Positions 36,917 to 45,118 of a stretch of 64,000 bases of DNA are shown one piece after another (positions within the stretch are counted from its first letter, which is position 1; each line of letters begins with the position of its first letter). The notes beneath the pieces are model-generated. The model was not told the DNA's origin, did not search any database, and saw nothing but the letters and a program-made list of their open reading frames with translations. The position numbers and the translations under genes are program-made. The stretch covers positions 558,001 through 622,000 of the forward strand of contig NZ_CP092332.1 of the NCBI RefSeq assembly GCF_029866485.1, read 5' to 3'. This stretch comes from Flavobacterium keumense (lineage in GTDB: Bacteria; Bacteroidota; Bacteroidia; Flavobacteriales; Flavobacteriaceae).

Positions 36917-36991
36917 AAATAAATTAACTTAAACATTGATTATCAATACAGTAACTTATTGATTTAGAGTCATCACTAATTTTGATACATC
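36917..36991. repeat. Rhs-array spacer element, copy E1
   Basis: A conserved ~75-bp element: AATTAACTTAAA, the palindromic TTGATTATCAA, about 20 variable bases, then GTCATCACTAATTTTGATACA. Related copies occur at 39431 (partial), 42404, 42562, 47418, 49190 and 52098, all in the same orientation. Confidence 0.8.
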
Positions 36992-37000
36992 AACGAAATT

Positions 37001-37372
37001 TTACACTATCTGCAAGACCGGATTAATTCGTTTAACATCTCTACTATGGTCTTCAATAATTTTAATAAAGATTCTACGAGGTACATAAGTAAATACTAAA
37101 ACGAAAATAACTCCTAGGTAAAATCCCTCTATAGATAAGTTAAATTTAAGCCAAATTAAGCAAAAAATAAGTAAATTATTTAGTCCAAGTAATAAGGAAG
37201 TCCCTGTTAAAAACCAATATATGATTATTATAGAATTTCTATGATAAAAATAATAATTTAACTTTATTTTTACATTTTCTGGATTTTTTCTAATCTTTTG
37301 AATCCATTTAAAAGTAGCTATACTTACCATTAAAACATCTAACCAATCTAAAAATAAATTAATGTATTTCAT
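37001..37372 (-). CDS. Small membrane protein, possible immunity protein
   Basis: A 123-residue protein with two or three hydrophobic segments (about 8-22, 50-70 and 73-97) and a basic C-terminus. It has no recognisable family motif. Its stop lies 10 bp before spacer element E1, the position held by immunity genes in the other units of the Rhs array. An integral-membrane immunity protein whose toxin tip has been lost is a reasonable reading, based on position only. Confidence 0.5.
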   Translation of the reverse strand: MKYINLFLDWLDVLMVSIATFKWIQKIRKNPENVKIKLNYYFYHRNSIIIIYWFLTGTSLLLGLNNLLIFCLIWLKFNLSIEGFYLGVIFVLVFTYVPRRIFIKIIEDHSRDVKRINPVLQIV

Positions 37373-37438
37373 CGTGTATAAATTTATAATTGTTATTGAT
37401 TTTAATACGCTCCCGTTAAAGTATAAACAATTGAAGTT

Positions 37439-37744
37439 CTATTTACCATGTGTTATTTTTAGAATTTCACAAGTTTTCGCATTGATTTCGGCATATGGTA
37501 CACCACCATCTGAGTTTTCAGGTAATGTCCCCTCAACTACCCAAATAGTGTCATTTTTTAATTTCACAATAAACGGAGTTTGTTTATAGATTTCCTTACC
37601 ATAAATTTTAAGCCATTCTTTTTCGGCAATTTTAGTAGCAGAATTTTCATTGTTTGAACAATATTTTTTATCCAATTCAATTTTGTTCTTGCAACTGGAA
37701 ATTGATATTAATATTAATAAAATTGTAAATTTATATGTTTTCAT
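37439..37744 (-). CDS. NTF2-fold-like immunity lipoprotein (orphan)
   Basis: A 101-residue predicted lipoprotein (lipobox ISSC, Cys at about residue 18). The mature part fits the NTF2-fold immunity family (Imm-NTF2-2-like): A..IAEKEWLKIYG..IYKQTPFIV...D.IWVVEGTLPENSDGGVPYAEINAKTCEILKI. Such proteins neutralise toxins of polymorphic toxin systems. No cognate Rhs tip lies next to it, so it looks like an orphan that protects against a toxin carried by relatives or lost from this array. The lipid anchor suggests it meets its toxin in the cell envelope. Confidence 0.7.
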   Translation of the reverse strand: MKTYKFTILLILISISSCKNKIELDKKYCSNNENSATKIAEKEWLKIYGKEIYKQTPFIVKLKNDTIWVVEGTLPENSDGGVPYAEINAKTCEILKITHGK

Positions 37745-37766
37745 ACCATAAGAGTAATATAATAGA

Positions 37767-38699
37767 CTAATTTACTTTTTTATTCTCAATTGGCTTTATT
37801 TCAAGTAATTCATAACTTAACTTTTCTGTACCAGAAGTAAAAATAGTTTTATAAAAATTGAGATGAAAAACACATGATTTGTTCAAATAGTTTTTGTCAT
37901 ATTCAAGTATTTTTTCCTCGGTTAATTCTGGGCCTATAATGCCTGTAATAGTTTTCCCATCTTCATCTGTAATTTCAAATTTACTACTGTCAAGTAAAAA
38001 CCCTCGCAAAATTCCATTAATAATAATTTCAGAATCTTCATTTACCGTTAGATTAACTCTTTCAAAACCTTGATGAATTTGCTCTTCAGTTATGTTAATC
38101 CCATACGAACCTGATTCTATTTTTAGAATTGATTTTTCCTCATCAATCTGTTTCAAAAAAGCTTTTAAGTTATTAAGATTTCTTTTGGGAGTATGTTCAA
38201 TAGCTTCTTCGAATGCCTCATTACTACTTGTTGTAGCAGAAATTAATTCCATTACTTGATGGATTGCTGTACCTACCTCTTGCTCCACAAACAAATCCGT
38301 TGATTCTAATTGAGATAACTCTATTCCAAATGAACCAATTGGTAAAGCCGTTAAATATAAATCTGAAATACTTGTTTTCTTAGCTCTCCCTCGTTTACCA
38401 ACTTCACCAAAGCGCACTAAAGCCGTTTGAGTTTTTATTAGTTCTTGAATAGGATTGATTGTTTTACTTACAAATTTTGATTTTATTCCGATAGAACCCA
38501 TAACGGCTCCGCCACTAAATAACAATCTTATTTTTGGTTCTTTCGAATCCTTTGGTAAACCTTCTAGTTTATTTTTCAAGAAATTTAATTTTTCTTGAAA
38601 ACTAACGGACATTAGAGGGTGTCCCTTAACTAAATTCAACATTCTTTCAGTATCTACAATCTGAGCTTTCGTTTGTTCAATTTCCCAAAATAAACTCAT
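37767..38699 (-). CDS. Partner of nucleotidyltransferase-like protein, unknown function
   Basis: A 310-residue soluble protein that starts 4 bp inside the end of the preceding gene, so the two are translationally coupled. It has a helical N-terminus (about 1-50) and then a conserved-looking segment RLLFSGGAVMGSIGIKSKFVSKTINPIQELI (about 63-92). The C-terminal half is mostly beta. I do not recognise a catalytic motif. The pairing with a nucleotidyltransferase-like gene suggests a toxin-antitoxin or defence pair placed among toxin and immunity genes. Which member would be toxic is not clear. Confidence 0.6.
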   Translation of the reverse strand: MSLFWEIEQTKAQIVDTERMLNLVKGHPLMSVSFQEKLNFLKNKLEGLPKDSKEPKIRLLFSGGAVMGSIGIKSKFVSKTINPIQELIKTQTALVRFGEVGKRGRAKKTSISDLYLTALPIGSFGIELSQLESTDLFVEQEVGTAIHQVMELISATTSSNEAFEEAIEHTPKRNLNNLKAFLKQIDEEKSILKIESGSYGINITEEQIHQGFERVNLTVNEDSEIIINGILRGFLLDSSKFEITDEDGKTITGIIGPELTEEKILEYDKNYLNKSCVFHLNFYKTIFTSGTEKLSYELLEIKPIENKKVN

Positions 38700-39250
38700 A
38701 ACATAACTTCTTTAAGATATTTAACAGATTCAGCATCGAGTTCCGGAGTATTTAATTCTAAACGCAATATCCCTTTCCATATATTCAACCGATTATGAGT
38801 AAACAACTGTATCCAATACCTTGTTGACTCTACCGTAACCTCAGGACTAAAACAATAATCTACTGGGTAATGGTCTAATTTATATTTTTCTTTAGAAATC
38901 AATGGATTAACAAATTCTAAAAATTCAACAGGTATTTTCTCTTGAAGTTCAGTAGTCAATCCTCCAAAGAAAGTTACCAAATCTAAATCTCTTGGGGCTC
39001 TGTTTTCAGCAATCTCAATATTTTCAATGAAGCTTCCATCTAACCATTGAAATCCTTGCTTTATACCTAAATCGTTCATTTTTTTTCTAAACAATAGTAG
39101 TCCTTTCAAAATTTCAATTCTCTCTTTTGAGGTTGCAAATGTTGTACAAAGTTCTAATGTTGTACAACAATAAGGACTCAAATGTTCTTTAAGAGTTGGG
39201 TTTCCTAGATGCGGGGGTATTACATTATTATGGTCAAAATTTGGTATCAA
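38696..39250 (-). CDS. DUF6932-like protein with nucleotidyltransferase (MNT)-type motif
   Basis: A 184-residue protein. The segment GFQWLDGSFIENIE....RAPRDLDLVTFF (about 62-89) fits the GS-x(n)-D-x-D pattern of minimal nucleotidyltransferases, with the conserved GS in DGSF and the acidic pair in RDLDL. A third acidic residue may be D in HYPVDYCF (about 129). This corresponds to a family annotated as DUF6932 in related genomes, by recall. MNT proteins often act as antitoxins that AMPylate a partner, commonly a HEPN protein. The downstream coupled partner here does not look like HEPN. Confidence 0.62.
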   Translation of the reverse strand: MIPNFDHNNVIPPHLGNPTLKEHLSPYCCTTLELCTTFATSKERIEILKGLLLFRKKMNDLGIKQGFQWLDGSFIENIEIAENRAPRDLDLVTFFGGLTTELQEKIPVEFLEFVNPLISKEKYKLDHYPVDYCFSPEVTVESTRYWIQLFTHNRLNIWKGILRLELNTPELDAESVKYLKEVML

Positions 39251-39430
39251 TATTGCTTATTAAATAGTTTAAATTAATTTATAATTTTTTGATTAAATTA
39301 CAGTACGGGGACAAAACAAATATATTATTAAATATAGTGTATTTGCCTATTTATTTTGTCGCTAGCTGTTATTTTTAGCAGTTACAATTGATACACTTGC
39401 GTCTACTGAGAATTTTTAATTCACTAATTA

Positions 39431-39463
39431 GCAATTGTATCACCATTACTAATTTTGATACAT
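39431..39463. repeat. Rhs-array spacer element, partial copy E2
   Basis: A degenerate copy keeping only the ..ATCACCATTACTAATTTTGATACATT end of the element. It lies directly after the candidate immunity gene at 39470, as in the other units. Confidence 0.55.
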
Positions 39464-39469
39464 TACCCT

Positions 39470-39838
39470 TTACCACTTCACTCGTATCAATTTACCTGAA
39501 TAAATAACTATCTCTCCTTCTTTACCTTTGTTTTTATTTTTCAAATCTTTAGTCTTAAAGTAAATTGTATCATTAGGCATTTCATCCTTATAAAATTCCA
39601 TTTGTAAAGAGGTATTTGTATCTTTTAAAAGTATTCTTTGGTTTGAATACTCAATTTTACCTTTAACAGTTTTTCCATCAGAAAGTTTTCTTTTGTAAAT
39701 ATTGCCATCAAAGTTGACTATGCAATTTTGAGAATTAAATTCCTCTTCAAATTGCATCTCATATCTTCCTTTAATCATACTTTCCTGCGGTAAAATAAAT
39801 CCACAAAAAACTAGATAAATAATTCCTAAAAATTTCAT
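39470..39838 (-). CDS. Secreted small beta-rich protein, candidate immunity protein
   Basis: A 122-residue protein with a signal peptide (about 1-16, MKFLGIIYLVFCGFILPQ). The mature part is a lipocalin-like run of short beta strands (IKGRYEMQFEEEF...). It sits between the small membrane protein at 39851 and spacer element E2, so it belongs to the unit of the Rhs tip at 40051. Either it or the 63-residue membrane protein could be the immunity factor. No family recognised. Confidence 0.55.
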   Translation of the reverse strand: MKFLGIIYLVFCGFILPQESMIKGRYEMQFEEEFNSQNCIVNFDGNIYKRKLSDGKTVKGKIEYSNQRILLKDTNTSLQMEFYKDEMPNDTIYFKTKDLKNKNKGKEGEIVIYSGKLIRVKW

Positions 39839-39850
39839 ATCCTAAATATA

Positions 39851-40042
39851 TTAATTAAAAAACTTTAAAATCTCACTTATTAAAACATAAATTCCCATTA
39901 AAAATAAAATTAAACCTGACATAAACAATTTTATTTCAGCTGGAAATAGCATAGTTTTGGTACTAGTCTTATAAAATTTATTTCTTATCATTATTATTAC
40001 ACCAGCAACAATAAAGACAATACCTAATAAAAAAAGCGTCAT
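39851..40042 (-). CDS. Small two-helix membrane protein, candidate immunity protein
   Basis: A 63-residue protein made of two hydrophobic helices (about 2-18 and 36-58) joined by a basic loop. It begins 8 bp after the Rhs tip stop codon, exactly where the immunity gene lies in the other units. A membrane-embedded immunity protein would suit a toxin acting on the inner membrane. The call is by position; the sequence has no recognisable family. Confidence 0.55.
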   Translation of the reverse strand: MTLFLLGIVFIVAGVIIMIRNKFYKTSTKTMLFPAEIKLFMSGLILFLMGIYVLISEILKFFN

Positions 40043-40050
40043 ATTCGTAT

Positions 40051-42225
40051 TTATTTTCTTTTATCTTCAATGATTTTTTCTGTTGCCTTTTGTCCCGCCA
40101 TTGTTGTTGCTTGGATTATAGATTCAGAAACCATATTTTTACCTGCTTTAACAGTAGCTTCACCAGCAACGGTTTGAGTTCCCTTAACCCCGGCTTTGCC
40201 TAACTCTCCAAAACCAATGCTTAATCCAACTTTAACACCATTGTCAATGACTGTTTCTTTTGAAAGTCCTTCAGTACTTAAATTATCTAAAACTTCTAAA
40301 CCTAAAAAGGTATTACTTATAGCTTCTCCAGCACCTGCAAGTGGTGGAAATGTTACTAACCCTATAGCTGTTATTCCATCCCCAACTCCTTGCCCAACAG
40401 CAGTAATCTGTTCTACACCACTTTTATTTCTATCTATTATGGCTCCAGTCTGAGTTGTATATGCGCCATCAGCCGAATTCATTGTTTTCCCATTAATGCT
40501 GAATTTTCCACCTTCTTGAAAACTAACCACTTCATTAGTCTTATCATTGGTTCCCCTACCTTTTGCAAACACTTGGCTTGCTGTAGAGTATCCTTTATCT
40601 TTTGCCTCTTGTAACGTTTTTATTTTAGGGTCATAGGTTAGATGCTGTTTCCCGTCTTGTCCAGTCCAATTAATCCAATCGACAGGTTTCATCCCATCAG
40701 GGTCAATAAATCTAATTGGGTTATCAAAAGCATAATTGTATGGAGACCATCTACGCATTTTCTCCGCCAATGGGTCAACATTACTCCAACCAGCTCTTGC
40801 AGAGTCATACATACGTGAGCCATAATCATACATATTCAACCCTAACTCTTCTTGCAACTCCTTACCGTTAAAAAGTCTTCTGTTTTCAGGAACTGGTGAA
40901 ATAGGATTATACCCATTATGCTTCAATCCAAATGGATAGTAGTTGCTTTCTTCTAAAATTGTAAGAACGTTGGTGCTTGGGTTTTTGGTGTAACTCAATC
41001 GAGTATTCCTTAAATGGTCAGTGTAGTTAAACACATAACTGTAAGCATTAGTGCTACCCATAGGAGTATTCTTCACATACCCCTCCGCCGTTGGAAAATA
41101 CTGCAATGCTGTATTTTTGTATTGGTAGCCTCCCAAATAATCTGTTGTCACTACACTGGCTGGTGTGGTGGTAGTTACTACCTTTTGTACCTTTTGCCCT
41201 GCCGCATTGTAAATATAAACAATATTTCCTGTTGTAAATACAATTTTTGTAGGTAGGTTCAAGTGGTTGTAGGTGATAGCCGTGATTTTCTTGTTCTTGT
41301 CCAAGGTCATATTACCATTGACATCATAAGCATAATCATTTCCTGATTTATTAAAATCGTTAAAACCACTGGTATTATTAGTATTATCCACCACACTCAT
41401 AAGTTTATTAGAGTTAGTAGCATAGCCATAACTTAAATTATCAATTCCTATGGTTCCTGTTTGTACATCTCTATCGCCATTGCGTTTTAATGTCAAGATG
41501 TTTCCGTTCTTGTCGTAAGTCAGGTTTTCATTATACATATTAGTCACCACGTTTGATTTTTGATAAGTAGCGTCTTTCAAACGATTCAACTGGTCGTATT
41601 TGTAACCGTAGTTTCTCACAAATCCACCATCGGTGGCTGTGCTCCAAAACGTCTCAGCAATATTTCCATTATAGAGTTTGTTTGCCACAGCTACACTACC
41701 CTCTACCGTATTGTAATTGATTTTAAAGCCAAACAAATCCGCAGGGTCTGAGCCTTGTTGTAAAGCATTAGGATTATTAATGGATTTCATCCACCCTCTT
41801 ATGTTATAAGTATAATCCACTTTTTGAAGCGGTGTGGCGATGGTATTCCCTACTTTTTTACTCACGAGTTGCCCCAACTCATCATAGGTATTCTCTGCCA
41901 AGAGTTGCTCTGCTCCACCGTTAATTTGGTGGGTATGTTTCATTAATCTATCCTGTGCCGAGTAGGTAAAATTCTGTTTTACCACCAGTTCAGTATCGGT
42001 TATCAAACGTCTATGGCACTCTATGGTGTATTGCACCTGACCCGTAAAAGCATCTACTTTACTGTCAGTGTACGTATATCCGCCCAAATAGTTTTTGTTG
42101 TGCGTGCGCACTGGGTGGTATTTAACATCATACAAGGTATGTGCTGTTTCGCCCTTGGTCTCTGCCGTGGTAGTAGCCACTCGTGTCCAAGAACCTGTTG
42201 CCAAACCTTTTACTGAAGTTGCCAC
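40051..42225 (-). CDS. Orphan Rhs cassette, tip variant 5
   Basis: A 724-residue Rhs fragment. YD-repeats (about 1-400) lead to the Rhs core (PFGLKHNGYNPI..., ELGLNMYDYGSRMYD..., ending NPIRFIDPDGM at about 508). A unique C-terminal region of about 215 residues follows, with glycine-rich hydrophobic stretches. The shared part is nearly identical to 45119-47239 and to the main gene. The given ATG (MATSVKG) lies inside the repeat. An upstream ATG at 42269 is separated from this frame by a run of ten A. The core carries one odd change (LRNTRLSY for LGNTRLSY). It is probably silent, because a terminator lies just upstream. It is a reservoir copy of a toxin tip. Confidence 0.75.
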   Translation of the reverse strand: MATSVKGLATGSWTRVATTTAETKGETAHTLYDVKYHPVRTHNKNYLGGYTYTDSKVDAFTGQVQYTIECHRRLITDTELVVKQNFTYSAQDRLMKHTHQINGGAEQLLAENTYDELGQLVSKKVGNTIATPLQKVDYTYNIRGWMKSINNPNALQQGSDPADLFGFKINYNTVEGSVAVANKLYNGNIAETFWSTATDGGFVRNYGYKYDQLNRLKDATYQKSNVVTNMYNENLTYDKNGNILTLKRNGDRDVQTGTIGIDNLSYGYATNSNKLMSVVDNTNNTSGFNDFNKSGNDYAYDVNGNMTLDKNKKITAITYNHLNLPTKIVFTTGNIVYIYNAAGQKVQKVVTTTTPASVVTTDYLGGYQYKNTALQYFPTAEGYVKNTPMGSTNAYSYVFNYTDHLRNTRLSYTKNPSTNVLTILEESNYYPFGLKHNGYNPISPVPENRRLFNGKELQEELGLNMYDYGSRMYDSARAGWSNVDPLAEKMRRWSPYNYAFDNPIRFIDPDGMKPVDWINWTGQDGKQHLTYDPKIKTLQEAKDKGYSTASQVFAKGRGTNDKTNEVVSFQEGGKFSINGKTMNSADGAYTTQTGAIIDRNKSGVEQITAVGQGVGDGITAIGLVTFPPLAGAGEAISNTFLGLEVLDNLSTEGLSKETVIDNGVKVGLSIGFGELGKAGVKGTQTVAGEATVKAGKNMVSESIIQATTMAGQKATEKIIEDKRK

Positions 42226-42247
42226 GGTTTGTCCTTCTATGGTTTTG

Positions 42248-42269
42248 TTTTTTTTTTAGCAGCACCCAT
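42248..42269 (-). other. Homopolymer junction A10 at orphan Rhs start
   Basis: ATG-GGT-GCT-GCT (ATG at 42267-42269) followed by ten A and then C. In the copy at 51945-51964 the run is eight A and the frame stays open into Rhs. With ten, the frame meets TAG a few codons on and a -1 shift would be needed. The run ends in A-AAA-AAC, a classic -1 slippery heptamer. Confidence 0.6.
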
Positions 42270-42281
42270 CGCATCTTCTCA

Positions 42282-42365
42282 ACCCGTACTGTCCCGCTAT
42301 CCGCTATATCCCCTCGCGGGGGGTTGTCGCTGCTATCGGGGCTAGAATACCCGTTTATTTTTCAG
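42282..42365. repeat. Intergenic repeat with GC-rich arms, copy 1
   Basis: A segment ending in GATATAGCGGATAGCGGGAC on the minus strand and starting from TAGCCCCGATAGCAGC. It is far more GC-rich than its surroundings. Near-identical copies lie at about 47296-47379 and 51976-52059. Similar sequences are, to my knowledge, scattered between genes in Flavobacterium genomes. Confidence 0.65.
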
Positions 42366-42370
42366 TACTC

Positions 42371-42403
42371 AAAAAAAAGGAGAGACATACAGCCTCTCCT
42401 TTT
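42371..42403 (-). terminator. Terminator hairpin upstream of tip variant 5
   Basis: A 10-bp perfect stem (AAAAGGAGAG / CTCTCCTTTT) with a T-run of eight on the minus strand. It would stop transcripts coming from the previous unit. Confidence 0.78.
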
Positions 42404-42480
42404 GTAAAATAAATTAACTTAAATATTGATTATCAATATGTTAAATTATGAAATTTGAGTCATCACTAACTTTGATACAC
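42404..42480. repeat. Rhs-array spacer element, copy E3
   Basis: A full copy (TTGATTATCAA palindrome plus GTCATCACTAACTTTGATACAC), nearly identical to the copy at 47418-47494. Confidence 0.8.
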
Positions 42481-42529
42481 GAGGACGTATTAAAAGCCAT
42501 TTTTAGCGTTTTTAAGAAACAATAAAAAT

Positions 42530-42556
42530 AAAAAAAGAGAGACATATAGTCTCCCC
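42530..42556 (-). terminator. Short hairpin between spacer copies E3 and E4
   Basis: GAGAC/GTCTC stem with A-rich left side (T-rich on the minus strand). It is a decayed relative of the hairpin at 52065-52094. Confidence 0.5.
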
Positions 42557-42561
42557 TTGTT

Positions 42562-42637
42562 TAAAATAAATTAATTTAAATATTGATTATCAACATATTA
42601 AAATATGGAATTTGTGTCATCACTAACTTTGATACAC
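42562..42637. repeat. Rhs-array spacer element, copy E4
   Basis: A full copy, closest to the one at 52098-52173 (both have TATGGAATTTGTGTCATC). E3 and E4 stand in tandem with a hairpin between them, which suggests that a unit was deleted between two spacer elements. Confidence 0.78.
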
Positions 42638-42711
42638 GACCCACTACCGATACTCACATACCACACGAAAGGATTCGTGCGGGAGCGGGGGGTCTTTGAT
42701 TTATCATCACT

Positions 42712-43206
42712 CTAAATAAAAAATGAAAAACCTTTTCTTCTTTCAAATTTAACTCCTTTTAATATTTGCAATGGTTTTTCCAAATCATATTCTAATAAAT
42801 TTGTCATTATAAAAGACCTACCATCTTTAAGGTAAACTCTTGCTACTCTAAAACTTTCAAATGTTGTATACGGAATACCCCATTTATCCATATTAGCAGA
42901 TTTACAAATAACTATTTTTTTTATATCTGCAGAATAAAATACCTCTTTTTGTCCATTTTTCACCCTCTCTATTTTATCCTCTTTTATACTAAAGTTCTCT
43001 CCTTTATTCTTTAAATAATAAACCAAATGAAGATAAAAGGTAAAAGAAAATTGAATTAGAAGAAAAATATAAAAAACAATAAATCCACTAGTACTACTAT
43101 ACTTATTATACAAATAAAGACATAAAGGAATAAACAATATGGTTTGTAAAAAAAAGTCATACCAATTGTATAATTGACTTTTAAGGTTTATTTTAATATT
43201 CTTCAT
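42712..43206 (-). CDS. Membrane immunity protein candidate for tip variant 4
   Basis: A 164-residue protein from the ATG at 43206. A longer frame from 43266 would overlap the Rhs gene and is less likely. Two transmembrane helices (about 19-36 and 42-65) are followed by a PH-like cytoplasmic beta domain (FSIKEDKIERVKNGQKEVFYSADIKKIVICKS..). It starts 11 bp after the Rhs tip stop. Membrane proteins of this layout are common immunity partners for toxins reaching the inner membrane. The call rests on position and topology. Confidence 0.6.
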   Translation of the reverse strand: MKNIKINLKSQLYNWYDFFLQTILFIPLCLYLYNKYSSTSGFIVFYIFLLIQFSFTFYLHLVYYLKNKGENFSIKEDKIERVKNGQKEVFYSADIKKIVICKSANMDKWGIPYTTFESFRVARVYLKDGRSFIMTNLLEYDLEKPLQILKGVKFERRKGFSFFI

Positions 43207-43216
43207 AAAACAAGAT

Positions 43217-44425
43217 TTAAGGGTGGAAATTAGAATATCCGTGATTATTATTGATTTCATAAACACCCTGATTAATCACAGGCATTACATTATTGTTCCA
43301 ACCGTCATATATGATTTCTCCAGCACTTGTGCCAAGCCCAACAACGAACCCAGCAATGGTGCCAACAGGTCCTCCAAACTCTGTACCTACTGCTGATGAA
43401 GTTACTATAGTAGCGGTATTACTTCCTAATCTATAAGATAGTCTCGCTCCACTTAATTGTCCATTATAATAACTTTTAACATCTAAAAAAGTACTATAAC
43501 CCATCGCAACATTATTAACTTTACCTAAAACTTTCCCAGCCTTTGAATAACTAGCATATTTTGAAGAGAATTTACCCAAAGTTCCTATTCTATCTTTGAT
43601 AGATAGACCTTGTCTAATCTCCAACATTCTCAATTTTTTTAAAGAAATTGCTACTTCTGCTACTTCTGAAATTTTACTTGGGTTGTCTTTAATATTTTGT
43701 GCTAAATTATTTTTTTTCTTTGGTTTATCTTCATTTGAATCACCATCTTCTTTTTCAACTTCATTATCAGCATCCGATGCAGTGACAGTATATTTAGGTT
43801 TTACATATCCATTAGGGTTCGCAACATCAATTCCATCTCCTCCAGCTTGCCTATCCATATCGGCTCTTCTATTGGAGTTCCATTCAGAATTACTCATTCC
43901 GCTACTTCTATCGACTTGCGATTTGTAAGCCTCCATCCCATCAGGGTCAATAAATAACACAGGATTATTAAGAGCATAAGTATAAGGAGAAAAACGTCTT
44001 GACGTTTCCGCTAACGGGTCAATATTCATCCAACGTCCTAATGCAGGGTCATAGTTTCTAGCACCATAATCATAGGAATTTAGCCCCAACTCTTCTTGCA
44101 ACTCCTTACCATTAAAAAGTCTTCTGTTTTCAGGAATTGGAGAAATTGGATTATACCCATTATGCTTGAGCCCAAATGGATAGTAGTTGCTTTCTTCAAG
44201 AATTGTAAGAACGTTGGTGCTAGGGTTTTTGGTGTAACTCAAACGCACATTACCCAAATGGTCAGTGTAGTTAAACACATAACTGTAGGTGTTAGTCCCA
44301 CTAACAGGAGTGTTTTTCACATAGCCCTCTGCCGTTGGAAAAAACTGCAATACGGTATTTTTGTATTGGTAACCACCTAAATAATCTGTAGTAGCTACAC
44401 TAGTTGGCGTGGTAATGGTTATCAA
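43217..44425 (-). CDS. Truncated orphan Rhs tip, variant 4
   Basis: A 402-residue fragment that retains only the end of the Rhs domain (TTDYLGGYQYKN...), the core (NSYDYGARNYDPALGRWMNIDPLAE..., DPDGM at about 160) and a unique 240-residue C-terminus. The C-terminus includes a Lys/Asp-rich linker (DADNEVEKEDGDSNEDKPKKKNN) and a glycine-rich hydrophobic end (FGGPVGTIAGFVVGLGTSAG). Homology to the other copies stops abruptly just upstream of residue 1, and no start signal, spacer element or terminator is seen there. It is most likely a silent tip that can be expressed only after recombination into a full-length Rhs gene. Confidence 0.7.
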   Translation of the reverse strand: MITITTPTSVATTDYLGGYQYKNTVLQFFPTAEGYVKNTPVSGTNTYSYVFNYTDHLGNVRLSYTKNPSTNVLTILEESNYYPFGLKHNGYNPISPIPENRRLFNGKELQEELGLNSYDYGARNYDPALGRWMNIDPLAETSRRFSPYTYALNNPVLFIDPDGMEAYKSQVDRSSGMSNSEWNSNRRADMDRQAGGDGIDVANPNGYVKPKYTVTASDADNEVEKEDGDSNEDKPKKKNNLAQNIKDNPSKISEVAEVAISLKKLRMLEIRQGLSIKDRIGTLGKFSSKYASYSKAGKVLGKVNNVAMGYSTFLDVKSYYNGQLSGARLSYRLGSNTATIVTSSAVGTEFGGPVGTIAGFVVGLGTSAGEIIYDGWNNNVMPVINQGVYEINNNHGYSNFHP

Positions 44426-44469
44426 CTTCTATAAATAATTTGAAATTCTAATTCTAGGATAATTTTATT

Positions 44470-45111
44470 TTACCAAATCAACCCCCAAAAAATTAAAGTT
44501 TTATTTTTACTATTTATAGCAATGCCTTTTGAATAACCATTTTCCCATTCTTTCGGCATTTGGGGATTAGGCAGTAATTCAAATTCCTTAAAATAGTTAC
44601 CCGATTTAGCTTCTAAAATATAAATATCAAAACCAGCTTCTAATTTTAGTTCATTATTCTCTTTCGGGTAACTGTAATCTATAAAATTTGGAATAGGATA
44701 TAAATTTTTATAACAATCTTGATTTATCTTGGTACTATCTTTAATAATAGTAGCTTCCATTTTTTCAAGAGATTCAAAAGTATCAAACCGATTAACAATT
44801 AAAAGACACTTATCCTCAGATTTGTATTTAGCTATATATTTATTTTGTATATGTGATATTAAAGAATCTATTGTATTTCTATCAACTTTATATTCGTAAA
44901 GCATAAAACAAACATTGTTGTTTGATAAATCTTTATTTTTAACAATACTATTGGGAAAACTAGTTACTTGATTAGGAAAATGATTCGTTAGTTCTCTATT
45001 AAACTCATTTTTATACCTAATATATTTTTCTTTAGTTTTCTTACTAATAGATTGCCCATTACAACTAAAAATAAGCATAGAAAATCCGAATAATAATAAT
45101 AATTTTTTCAT
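44470..45111 (-). CDS. Lipoprotein immunity candidate for tip variant 3
   Basis: A 213-residue predicted lipoprotein (MKKLLLLFGFSMLIFSC, Cys17). The mature protein has a helical N-terminal half and a beta-rich C-terminal half; no family recognised. It starts 7 bp after the Rhs tip stop, as expected for a cognate immunity gene. A lipoprotein would meet an incoming toxin in the periplasm. This unit lacks the spacer element after the immunity gene and runs directly into truncated variant 4. Confidence 0.6.
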   Translation of the reverse strand: MKKLLLLFGFSMLIFSCNGQSISKKTKEKYIRYKNEFNRELTNHFPNQVTSFPNSIVKNKDLSNNNVCFMLYEYKVDRNTIDSLISHIQNKYIAKYKSEDKCLLIVNRFDTFESLEKMEATIIKDSTKINQDCYKNLYPIPNFIDYSYPKENNELKLEAGFDIYILEAKSGNYFKEFELLPNPQMPKEWENGYSKGIAINSKNKTLIFWGLIW

Positions 45112-45118
45112 CTTAATT

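Larger units (their letters stand above)
41290..42480. repeat. Long direct repeat, copy A
   Basis: About 1.2 kb, almost identical to 46304-47494 (constant offset of about 5014 bp). It covers Rhs YD-repeats, the start junction with a ten-base homopolymer, the genus-type intergenic repeat, the terminator hairpin and spacer element. The near identity implies recent duplication or ongoing gene conversion. Confidence 0.85.

Noticed and set aside
43207..43266. Upstream extension of the immunity gene at 42712
   Set aside because: It overlaps the end of the Rhs tip. The ATG at 43206 gives a normal gap and a good N-terminus.
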